This document shows positions 55,267 through 64,000 of a stretch of 64,000 nucleotides of DNA, piece after piece; positions within the stretch are counted from its first letter, which is position 1; every line of letters begins with the position of its first letter. Source of the stretch: Pomphorhynchus laevis (taxonomy: Eukaryota; Acanthocephala; Palaeacanthocephala; Echinorhynchida; Pomphorhynchidae); NCBI GenBank assembly GCA_012934845.2, contig WNNJ02001433.1:1-64000 (forward strand). The letters run 5' to 3'. Made by a program: the position numbers and the translations under genes. The notes beneath the pieces were generated by a model, which did no database searches, was not told the DNA's origin, and was given only the letters and a program-made list of their open reading frames with translations.

Positions 55267-57248
55267 TCACAAAAGTTTATGTTTGAATGCTGAAACCGAT
55301 CTTGAGTTGACAATTTCTTCACTTAATCGGTTCCACTTACCTACGATTCGGTGTCCAAATTGTACAGTTTTAGAGCGTATAACTCGGCGATGGGCTAAAG
55401 TAAAATTGTGTCCACGCAAAGCCCGACTTTTCCGAACAGTCATCAATTCTCTTAAGACGTGATTTCCCTTGTGTAAAGCTTCCCATGTTGAACACATATC
55501 TCGCCGAAACCGAAGGTCGCTTATAGAAACCATACCAAGTTTTTTTAGCCTTTCATTATAAGGTAAGGCTTTAACTGAATTTACGAGCTTTGTTGCCCGG
55601 CGCAGCACATTTTCAATTCTACTTTTCTCGTATACTGTTCTTGGGAACGAACATTGTGAAGCATAGGTAAGATGACTGATCACAAATGCGTTGGCGAGTG
55701 CTCTAAATGAAACTGGACTCAACACACTAAAAGTTCTACGAATCATCCCAACCATTCGATTTGCTTTCGAGCATTCAACTCAGTATTCCAACTAGTCGAA
55801 AAATCATTCGCAACTACTATTCCAAGGTCGCTAAGACGAGTTACTACTTTAATGTTCTGATCCTCAAGATGATAAGTTGGATACACACTATGACTGCGTG
55901 ATTGTAAACGCATACAAGCACACTTTGATATATTCAGTGACAGACCATTCATATAAGCCCAGTTAGAAATGCTGTCGAATTTGACCGGATAGCCTGCCAA
56001 ATTTTTAGGTCGTCTGCATATAAAAGAGAGTGTGAGTTCAAAATGGAAGGAAGGTCATTAATTAAAATACAGAATAACAATGGGCCGAGGACCGAACCCT
56101 GCGGAACTCCAACATTGACCGGATAAGGATCAGAAAGAGAACCATTTACAACAACCTGATAGAATCTGTTAGATAAAAATTCTTTTATCCAGCGAATAAT
56201 AAGTGGATCAATGTTTAGAGCACGCATTTTCTGAATCAAGATGTCATGTGGAACCATATCAAACGCTTTTGAAAAATCAAAAAATACTATATCAACATCA
56301 AAGCCCTTATCAACTGACGAACCCCAGCTATTCTGGGCAATCAAGAGATTAGTGATTGTTGAGCGATCCCTTCGAAATCCATGTTGATTGTTACACAATA
56401 ATTTGTTGGATTCTAGATAATCGCTTAGAATGCGGTATATTATCCTTTCCAAAACTCGACAGAATACACACGTTAGACTTATCAGGCGATACTTTTCAAC
56501 TGAAGATGGACCACCTTTCTTCAAAATAGGCCTTATCAACGAAAGTTTCCAATTCATCGGGACACAACCGAAGTACAAGGAGGCGACACAAATCCAATAT
56601 AGTGGTATGCCGATAACATCAGCGATATTCTTGAGAAATACCGGTGGTAAACGATCAGGACAAATAGAACCTGACGATTTAAGCCGCTTGAGCTCTAGCA
56701 CTACATCATTAACAGAAAACATCTGAAGAATGTTTATATTCGATGGACAGTACGAGGTATAGGTGACGGAGGAGGATTTACGAACTCCTATGCAAAAATG
56801 TTGAGCGAAAGCATTCGCTATGTCATTATATTTAATCAATGTGCAACCATCAGTATCAACAAGTGAACCAATGTGTTTATTTTTGTTGTTGAAATTAGCA
56901 TAATTGAATACGGATTTAGGATTATGAATTGACATTTGAGCAATTTTCTCTTCAAATTGACATTGTTTGAAGCGTTTAAGAAATGTGAACCGATTTCTGG
57001 CCTCTTTATACCTACAGTAATCAATACTATTATTAGAAAACAACTGGAATTTCATTTTTTTTTAATTTTAAAGCATTCTTTAACTCTTTGTCAAACCAAG
57101 GTTTATGGTGTATACGATTTGCAACGGTTTTACGGGGCGAAAATCGTATGAGTAATTCCTTAAGGGTGGCTTCTAACTGATAGCATGCCTTATCAACCCC
57201 AACATAAAACGGACTGAGCCATGAAATACTTAATAGATTCTGACGCAC
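55267..57248 (-). pseudogene. F3b LINE ORF2 remnant (linker and RT)
   Basis: The linker reads HHKPWFDKELKNALKLKK and NRFTFLKRFKQCQFEEKI. Then fingers (KLSLIRPILKKGGPSSVEKY), HGFRRDRSTITNLLIAQ, FFDFSKAFDMVPHDI, GVPQGSVLGPLLFCILI and YADDLKIWQAI follow. A roughly 30-base deletion near 55980 and a small change near 55775 break the frame. The thumb and C-terminus end at 55267 (KWNRLSEEIVNSRSVSAFKH). Confidence 0.82.
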
Positions 57249-57264
57249 AAGTTCGAAGTTAGTT

Positions 57265-58577
57265 TTAAAATAATTTAAAGAATTCTGTTGTAATTTTCTG
57301 CATAGAAAGATCTCTAAACATTCTGACGCTTCTATTAGTTAAACGACTAGATCGTTTCATAATTTCTAAAACACTACATTCCTCAACAAAGACGACTTTC
57401 ACAAGACGAGGGTATTCTAAATTTTTGCGCCTATCAACTCTAAAGAGACTACGAACACATAGGGAATTTGCAACCTTAAATTCACATGGGTGAAATAGAT
57501 CCGCCAACATAAAGCGAATAACGGCTATATCATGATTCAATCGATCTTGAACGTCTTCAGCAGCGGACTTTGGTATACCTGATACCATCAAACAACGCTT
57601 ACGACGAAAAACTATATTTTCTGACTCGGATCGGGAGAAATGACGGTCAACAAATTGAGCTTGAGAAATTGAATTCTTACTCGATTGAGTTGAGAGCTTG
57701 GGTGAAGAGAAGCTAGGTAATATTCCTTGCGAATTTAGGTTAGTAAAAATAAAAGGTGTTCTTAAATATGGGGTCGAAGATATTTTCGAGGAAGCTATTT
57801 TAGAGAGAATAGTTTTAAAGTGATTTTTATAATTTGCAAGATGAGTGATAAGAGGAGTATGTTCAACAAGACGATTAGTATGTTTATTTGTATGATTTAT
57901 ATTCCCAAAAACTGTTTCCTTGATTTTGTAGTTTCGACAAATTCGTAATATATTAGTGCGACGAATCACATTATGCTGCGATGAGTTCATTTTCATTTCG
58001 GTTTGAGATTTCACCGCGCTTATTTCACTCTCGCGGTCTTTATTATAAGAAGTTGATATATTGACTAGTATATAGGGTTCTCTTCTTTCAAGTTTAATAG
58101 ACTCTAATAACCTAGACGCCAGTGTTTTTGTAAACGCATGTGCAGATTCGTTATGACCCTCTATTGCATTTGTATACTTTTGATGTATACTTCTAAATGA
58201 TGAACTCAGTAAATCCTCATTATCAGTTTCAATTATATTAAATTGAGAATCTAAATTAGCGAGTGATGGTTTCATCAGCGGTTCATTGTGCGATTTTTCA
58301 ATTTGAAGCAAACGATCTTTTAGAGTATCGAGCTCTTTTGCAGCACATAAACCACAAATAAATCTATCTTTGTGAGATCATTGTTATTTTTCAGTCAGAT
58401 TGTTGTCCAGGAATCACATACTCCAGCCGAACATTGAACCTGAATGGATGTATATTCAGCAAGGCTCACATTTGATAGGACAGAATTTGCACCAACCTTT
58501 CTTGTTTTAGATTTAGATGCCAAACTTCTTGCACCAATTTTCCTTGTTTTGGCGTTAGGTAATTTCGGAGTCATCAA
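57265..58577 (-). pseudogene. F3b LINE ORF1
   Basis: The start at 58577 (MMTPKLPNAKTRKIGAR) is Lys/Arg-rich. A C-x4-C-x2-W zinc motif (CSAGVCDSW) appears near residue 54. A stop lies soon after, and the frame resumes at 58311 with a Ser/Thr/Asn-rich linker. CLMVSGIPKSAAEDVQDRLN, LCVRSLFRVDRRKNLEYPRL and NRSVRMFRDLSMQ at the C-terminus correspond to the RRM-like domain of the F2 ORF1 (SMRIFKDLTIED). It ends at 57265. Confidence 0.72.
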
Positions 58578-58600
58578 ATGCTTAAATATGATATTCTTGA

Positions 58601-59096
58601 TTTTTGAAAAAACTTCTTGAAATAATATACTTTCCTTTAACTCAGAATAATTGTAAGTAGTTAATTAGTAGATTTAGTCTATAAATGTTCAAACGCTACG
58701 CGTTTATAATCAGATTGTGTGTTTGAGCTCTTTAAATATTTTGTTCTCAAATTGTCATATTATTATAATTGTCAAATTATTATATCTCACGACAGTGAGA
58801 CTCGTATAGTTGGCAATGGAGCAGACATCGATTTTAAATTTCTGAATTTTTCAGAAATTTAGTTGTATGCAATGAATTACCCAGCATTTTGGGTTCGAAA
58901 TCACTATTATTACAGATAATTTTAAAATATGGAAAGCGATTAGATAACTATCGGTATTTGTGAGTTTGCAATCTTATCTTTGATTTTAGACCACAATTCA
59001 ATACATCAAAATGCTTTTGAATGAGTATGACGTAAGTATTCGATTTCAAACCCTAAATATGATCTTAATGTCAATCTGTAGAGGAAGTCCACCATG
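58601..59096. other. Spacer, nothing recognised
   Basis: AT-rich, no coding signal. Confidence 0.3.
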
Positions 59097-59402
59097 TCAT
59101 TGAACTAGATATGACAGTGTCGGATCATTTATCCATTTGTAACGAATTCCCTCAGGAATGTAGTAACGATTTGCTCTCTTTTTTAACAGTGAGGTAACTG
59201 TGGTACAGACTAGGTTTTTAAACTTCTTCGCCGGAGGAGGGTCGTCCTGGTTAAAAATAGGATAGAGCATTTGTTTAATAACAGTACTCACCTTAGAATT
59301 GCTCTAAAGGTCTGTAAAGAAGGAAGAATTCATTGCGATTTCTGCTCCATTTTTGCTATCATTTGATAGCCCTGACGCTAACATTTTACGCTGTTCACTC
59401 AT
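59097..59402 (-). pseudogene. Coding-like relic of unknown identity
   Basis: From ATG at 59402 the frame reads MSEQRKMLASGLSNDSKNG, then FFTDL, a TAG, SNSKVSTVIKQMLYPIFNQ, DDPPPAKKFKNLVCTTVTSL, LKKRANRYYIPEGIRYKW and INDPTLSYLVQ to a stop at 59097. Composition and the PPPAKK and RYYIPEGIRYKW stretches look like a real charged eukaryotic protein rather than AT noise. The one stop, or an intron around gttatt/ggtgag near 59290, breaks it. No family recognised. Confidence 0.3.
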
Positions 59403-59439
59403 ATGCTTGTTCCGTCATAGGAATACCGATGGTTACGTT

Positions 59440-60165
59440 GTAATAAAAAACAGTGACTTGAAAAAATTATGCTACTAGGTTTTCATGGGTTTGTAAAAAA
59501 TCACTCGGTTTACTCAGCAATAGACGAAGTGCATCAGTTTTGCCAAGATAACACTCATCAGTTTGCTGTAACTGTTCTTCTTAATTTTTTTACTGCATTT
59601 AACGGTATTTCCATTCCTATTGTTATCTCTTCTAGAACGTCTCCTGGGTTGCCTTTACCCTATTACAGGTGTGCACTGTAATGGGCACACCTCAAGACTC
59701 CCCACTTTATTTTATCTTATATCTTGCTGCCTCTATTTTTCTATTCAAATCTTTTAACGCGATCAACATCTATTGGTATACGCTGATGATACCACATACT
59801 TGTTTTCTGGACGCAGGTGCAAAGATGTAGTCTCGGACATCAGCCGCTTATTTTTAAGATACTAAGATCAGCTAACCCCTTCCAATATTCTTCTCAATTC
59901 CTCCAAATCGCAGGTGGTTATCTATAATAGCGTTCCTACAACAAAGAAAAGATTAAAGATACTAGAAATATCATCTCTCTCCTCCATTTTGAATAATCAA
60001 TCACTCCCAGTCTTTAAACATCGCGTAAGATACCTAGGATTAACCATTACGGTTAGATGGACGGTCGGATCAGACTTAGATAGGTTAAAAAGTGTCCTGA
60101 AGGTAGCAAGATGGGTTCTGAAACGGGTCCAACATATGTCATTAAGAGGGAGCGCTTAGGTGCGT
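59440..60165 (+). mobile_element. LINE RT fragment of another family (F5)
   Basis: GFVKNHSVYSAIDEVHQF and VLLNFFTAFNGI (palm A), MGTPQDSPLYFILYLAASIF (the GxPQGSPL block), then in the next frame YADDTTYLFSGRRCKDVVSD with the catalytic DD near 59780, LLNSSKSQVVIYNSV and RVRYLGLTITVRW. Three frames are used in turn. The YADDTTYL box differs from the FADDLKIW of F2 and F3. No 5' or 3' end could be set precisely. Confidence 0.65.
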
Positions 60166-60254
60166 AAACGGTGTACCTGGGCAATCTCGGGATTAATCTT
60201 CTTTTCTAGAAAACGCCCCCCCCCCAAAAAAAATACTCAGATTGCTGAAGCTCC

Positions 60255-61105
60255 TCGCGTTGAGGTTATTATTATACATCAGCCCGTAAGCGATTGCTTG
60301 TTGGGCTGATAAACAAATATAAAAACAAACAGAACGAAATAAAAAGTAACAATCAGGTGTTAGTTGCAGCATCTTCGAAGTGCGAATTCTAGGCTCGACG
60401 AAATGCTTTGTTGCTTTGACTATCAATAGCCGCAGATGGTAGTCTATTTCATTGATTCACTGCACTGTTTATAATATCCTGGTGATATCACTGTAGCTTT
60501 TTCGGTGATGTTTGAGCATCAATCTGTGTCCATGCAGGTTTTTAGAATAACTGAGGCTAAATAGGTGATTGAGAGGGTGGGTCGAAGACATGTGGGATTT
60601 TTGCATTAGCTTTTATGTATCGATGGTCAGGCTTTATGTATTATGGAATTCCAAACGTCCCAGAGTTTAAGATCAAATGAAAGACCTTTGATAGCAGAAA
60701 CGAGCTTTCCTGCAAATCTAAGCACTGAATCATAGGTCGCTAAATTTATTTACAAAGGTGGAAAGGCTGCGAATAAGGCCTAAAGAATATGCTACCGTAT
60801 AAGCGTGCGATAGAGTATACGGAAGCTACGAAATTTAAGGTTCCTAATAAACGTTTAATGAGGCCGATAGTACGACGTCAGGAAAAATCGACTAGAGCAA
60901 CATGTTGACTCATGTCGATAGTTTTCCACAGACTATTCTCAAATCATCAAATTTGTTAATAGAGCCGATATAGGTGTTACCTATTTGATATGATGCGTGA
61001 ATAATTGGCGAACCAATCCGCCTATGGCTGCATTTACCAGTGTTAATCAAAAGTCCCTCAGAAGCCCACCATTTATTTATAGAATCAAGATCGAGTTGTA
61101 ATGCT
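60255..61105 (-). mobile_element. CR1-like LINE fragment, thumb to 3' end
   Basis: Minus strand: LDSINKWWASEGLLINTGKC near 61080-61020, TIGLIKRLLGTLNF near 60860, KLVSAIKGLSFDLKLWD near 60690, NRLPSAAIDSQSNKAFRRA near 60400, and the 3' hairpin with ATGTATAATAATAACC at about 60260-60300. Several stops. Confidence 0.65.
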
Positions 61106-61109
61106 TTTT

Positions 61110-61645
61110 AGCATCGGAGTGATCGCGAATAGGCAGATGATTCCACGAGAGAGGATCACCCACAAGAAAAGAGCGGAAGCCAATAGAGGTAGAGTAGTTT
61201 GGGACATGTAAAAGAAGGGAATTAAGGGAACGCAAAGAACAATAACATGACGAGAATTGTCGAGAAAAGGAAGGTTGAGAAATGAAAGGGTATGAAAAGT
61301 TACAAGGCGGAAAGAAATGAGAAGAAGACGAATTTGAACACGACAATAAATGGTAGGCAAATCGAGAAAGATTATGGTGGGATGCATGATTTAAACGACG
61401 AAGACGGAGAACTCGGACGGCTGCGTTGACGATGCGGTGTAGTGGAAGAAGAGTGGATTTAGATGAGTTGGAAAATATACTAAGACAGTAATCAAGTCTT
61501 GAGTAAAGGAGAGAAGATATGAGAGTCATACAAGAAGGGAAATTGATCAATCTACAAATTTGACGGAGGTTGAAGAGAAAAATAGATGAGCGTACTTTAT
61601 TTCTAACGAAAGGTTTAAGTGAAAGTCGGTTGTCAAAATGGAAAC
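61110..61645 (-). mobile_element. F1a LINE C-terminal fragment
   Basis: FHFDNRLSLKPFVRNKVRSS, NFPSCMTLISSLLYSRLDYC, HVPNYSTSIGFRSFLVG and WNHLPI match the C-terminal part of the F1a ORF2 (12520-13060). Both ends are truncated. Confidence 0.8.
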
Positions 61646-61649
61646 CAAT

Positions 61650-62745
61650 CCTCCTCCGTAGAATGATTTGCCTCATATCTATCCGATTATTTTTTTCGTG
61701 TCTGTTCTAATTCATCATCCTTCCTCGCATCCCTATTTTATGGAGAGTCCCACAAGGTTCAGACATAGGTCCTCTACTTTTCTATATTCTACTTGGCGAT
61801 CTCTATCCGTTTATCAAACCTTACTCCTTCAACATTATGCAGTACGCAGATGACATCCTCATATATTCTAATGATCCCGCCCATCGCATACACGATATCG
61901 GCATTTCTGCCTCCAACTGTCTTTCTTATATCTACACAGGTCTCTGCCATCTTTATCTCATTCTAAGCCCCGACAAGTCCAAAATAATGTGGATACTCCC
62001 TCTTAACCCTAACATATCTCCTCTCCCCGTATCTTTTGCTTCATCAATCATCCCCATAGTCAAAATCTCACTTTCTTATGTTTCTATTTCGATGATCACC
62101 ATTTCCTTGTACCCTTCTTCCGTAACAAGGTTCGCTCGTCTAATTTAATTCTCCGTGACATACACGGTATCCGCTCTCTTATCAACTTCCGTTCTTGTAT
62201 GTCTCCTCTTTCATCGCTTCTCTTCTCTAATATCGACTATTGGCTCAGCCTTTTCGTCATTTCTCGAAAATTTATCATCTTAATCCTACAACGCATCATC
62301 AACTTTGCCGTTCGAGTGCTCCTACGTCTCCGTCGCTTCGACCACATATCCACATTTCTTGTCCAACACTCATGGCCCACCATTAACATCCGCATTCAAC
62401 TCCGCATTCGCCTCGTAACATTTCATATCATCGATGTCGGCTCCCCGTCGTTTATCAACCCCCTTTCTTAGACGACACTCGCCCCACGTCTCTATCGCTG
62501 CGTTCCCGTTATACCCTTTTACTCCACGTTGCCAATTATTCCAACAACTACGGTATTCGATCCTTCCTTGTCGCCGCTCCACTCGCCTAATATCAAATTC
62601 CTCTCGACGTCCGCCTTACTCGCTCCTTTTTATCACATTCAAATACTACCTCCGATTCCACCTTCTCGACACATGATTTAGATTTTTTTCGTTGTCATGT
62701 AAGCGTGAGTCGGCACGAATTTGCCACTTAAATATAAATCTTTTT
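61650..62745 (+). mobile_element. F1b LINE RT-to-3'-end fragment
   Basis: PQGSDIGPLLFYILLGDL, MQYADDILIYSNDPAHRIHD with the catalytic DD, LSPDKSKIMWILP, a frame change near 62080, then thumb and C-terminus (NIRIQLRIRLVTF), and the 3' hairpin near 62700-62720. Head-to-head with the F1a fragment before it. Confidence 0.82.
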
Positions 62746-62754
62746 TTCTAATAA

Positions 62755-63200
62755 AACAAGATTGTCAACGATAGCAGAATTGTAGAATTTAATGGTACAG
62801 AGTGAGGTTCTAAGCCGAGGCGTCAAGGAGGGATCCACGTTATTTTGGATTTATTAGGATTCAGAGTAAGACAAAGAAAAGAAAGATGATTGAAAATTGA
62901 GGCAAGACAGTTGGATGCAGAAACACTAAGATCATGAATATGGTAAGCAGGTGCATGATCATATATGAGAATGTCATCAGTATATTGCATAACAAAAGTA
63001 AAATATATGAGAAATAGAAGACAAATCACCGAGAAGAGAGAAAAGCAAAGGGCCTAATACGGAGCCTTGTGGAACATCGGACGGGATGGAATAAGGATGG
63101 GAAAGAGGAGAGTTAGAACAAACGCGAAAAGTACGACTTGATATATATAATGAAAATGTAGATTGAAGCTGCCGGTCAGGATCCGTCATGAATTCGATCA
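62755..63200 (-). mobile_element. F1a LINE RT fragment, split by a Penelope insertion
   Basis: DVPQGSVLGPLLFSLLGDLS, MQYTDDILIYDHAPAYHIHD (one catalytic-box residue changed: YTDD) and LNPNKSKITWIPP. The upstream continuation of the same copy appears at 63800-64000 (SFDLSSAFDIANHS and KVYNDLLISRD). Confidence 0.75.
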
Positions 63201-63204
63201 TATA

Positions 63205-63795
63205 TTTAAAAGTTCGAAAGAAACTGACAAAGATAACCAAATTATTTGTGACAACGTTTCAACCCTCTAGGGGTCTTTCTCAGATCAAATAGATCTACAA
63301 TCACAAAACAGTGAGTTACACAAATGGTAAAAAATTTCATAAGCATGAAAAACAACAATAATACGAAAAATTGTGTAAATATGCTCATGTGACATCCTGC
63401 CACTGAAGCTTTGTTGCGTTTGTTAATCCTAGTGGTGTATCAGCCATTAGCTGTGCTATCCAAAAAGCTTCTCTCATCCTTCAAGCATCAACGTTTTCTA
63501 AACTGCTATCTATTATTGTGTAATTAAAAAGCTCTTTGCTTATATGACTTTCATGACTGATTGCATGTTGAGCCGCACGATCTGTTACAATCTTGACACC
63601 ATAATTAAGTTTCGTCACCTCACCGCGAAAATCCGTTGCTGTTTTTATTATTTGACAGCTTTTGCACCTGGGTCGATTACAAGGTTGACAAATGTAATTA
63701 TTTGGTATCATTTTGTATTCTATTAGGGATAATCGTGATCTCACTAATGACCGCTTTACGGTTTGAACACTTGAAAAATATCACCGGGCAAATTC
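63205..63795 (-). mobile_element. Penelope-like element 3' end (linker, endonuclease remnant, ribozyme)
   Basis: The linker cluster CQPCNRPRCKSC leads into a GIY-YIG endonuclease remnant with the AQHAISHESHISK block. Downstream REAFWIAQLMADTPLGLTN matches the usual Penelope C-terminus, ending near 63378. The 3' UTR holds a near-complete hammerhead. The RT is absent and the copy is broken. It lies inside an F1a LINE fragment. Confidence 0.82.
63244..63290 (-). ncRNA. Near-complete hammerhead at the Penelope 3' end
   Basis: Minus strand: ATTTG(AT) and (A)CAAAT form stem I. The core box is CTGAGAA (canonical CUGAUGA, so two core positions differ). Stem II is GACCC/GGGTT with loop CTAGA, then GAAA. 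Stem III is AC/GT with loop GTT, and the cleavage base is C at 63250. The architecture is the short-stem-III type known from Penelope elements, but the core change probably abolishes activity. Confidence 0.65.
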
Positions 63796-63799
63796 CATG

Positions 63800-64000
63800 T
63801 TCTAAGACAATGGAGAAGAATCGAGTGATTGGCGATGTCAAAAGCAGATGAGAGATCAAAAGAAACTATGATACTATATAATTTATGATCGCGCGAGATG
63901 AGTAAGTCGTTATAAACTTTAGGACAGGCAATTTCAGTAGAGATTTGATCAAAAAGCAGCTTGGAAAGGAGGAAACTAGTTGGAGGAAATTAGACATGCA
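63800..64000 (-). mobile_element. F1a LINE RT fragment (continuation, runs off the window)
   Basis: SFDLSSAFDIANHSILLHCL and KVYNDLLISRDHKLYSIIV on the minus strand, the palm A region that precedes the piece at 62755-63200. Confidence 0.72.

Larger units (their letters stand above)
55165..58600 (-). mobile_element. F3b LINE with ORF1 but no endonuclease
   Basis: The 3' half (55165-56510) is near-identical to 41230-42600. Upstream the RT frame continues to 57055 and the linker to 57248. Immediately next comes the end of ORF1 (57265). The endonuclease, which should lie between them, is missing, so this copy is internally deleted or chimeric. The 3' UTR again has the GAGCTTTGCTC hairpin. Confidence 0.85.

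Noticed and set aside
60780-60940. GTLNFVASVYSIARL-like stretch as a DIRS/tyrosine-recombinase retroelement
   Set aside because: Flanking motifs (KLVSAIKGLSFDL, NRLPSAAIDS) and the ATAATAATAA tail place it in a CR1-like LINE C-terminus.
61110-62745. Head-to-head F1 fragments as a twin-priming 5' inversion of one LINE insertion
   Set aside because: The two halves overlap in coding content (both contain the thumb and C-terminus) and belong to different subfamilies (F1a and F1b), so they are separate insertions.

Overview
The window is AT-rich eukaryotic DNA, best read as a gene-poor, transposon-packed stretch of an invertebrate animal genome. The evidence is short GT-AG introns, the N-terminal exons of a FUBP/KHSRP-like gene, many CR1/Jockey-type LINEs, and Penelope-like elements. 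The lineage cannot be fixed from this sequence alone; a flatworm-like or other lophotrochozoan host is a guess. There is no bacterial gene organisation, and I recognise no tRNA, rRNA or CRISPR.

Left end (1-6100): three minus-strand exons (2003-2062, 813-900, 704-742) encode the start of a FUBP-like RNA/DNA-binding protein, running off the left edge. Next comes a broken Penelope-like RT-endonuclease (3301-4440). Around it are repeats carrying ribozyme-like motifs: a degenerate hammerhead at its 3' end, a 354-bp tandem repeat (4667-5267) with a conserved hammerhead-like pseudoknot, an inverted third copy at 3201-3271, and a 270-bp inverted repeat (5336-6103) whose left arm holds a complete canonical minimal hammerhead (5479-5520, minus).

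Middle (6100-43300): LINE copies are packed end to end in both orientations and nested in each other. I use local names. F1 is the C-rich-strand family with ORF1 and ORF2; near-full copies lie at 8772-13190 and 31121-35535, and broken minus copies at 22075-24565, 24640-25050 and 36965-39660. F2 carries FSKAFDRVPH-type RTs (14130-15965, 17880-19300, 25605-27400). F3 is a related CR1-like group (6157-8020, 29107-30745, 41230-42600 and others). Possible host remnants between them are a terminal exon with a 3' UTR (17441-17648) and a calmodulin-like retropseudogene (19943-20120).

Right half (43300-64000): a near-complete F2 LINE (43316-47865, plus) is followed by a complete F4 LINE in the opposite orientation (47866-52012, minus), which appears to sit inside the (AAT)n tail of the F2 copy. 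The F4 copy has two unbroken frames. ORF1 and ORF2 are in the same frame, separated by one UGA in the context UGA-CUA, and ORF2 has no usable initiator Met, so read-through expression is likely. Two F3 copies follow (52213-55100, 55165-58600); the second is almost identical over 1.3 kb to 41230-42600. The right edge is a mosaic of F1 fragments, another LINE family, and a Penelope 3' end with a near-complete hammerhead, inserted in an F1 fragment.

The novelty lies in three places: the self-cleaving-RNA-like repeats around the Penelope elements, the UGA-CUA organisation and microsatellite-tail residence of the F4 LINE, and a striking number of short perfect inverted duplications at breakpoints that look like template-switch scars.
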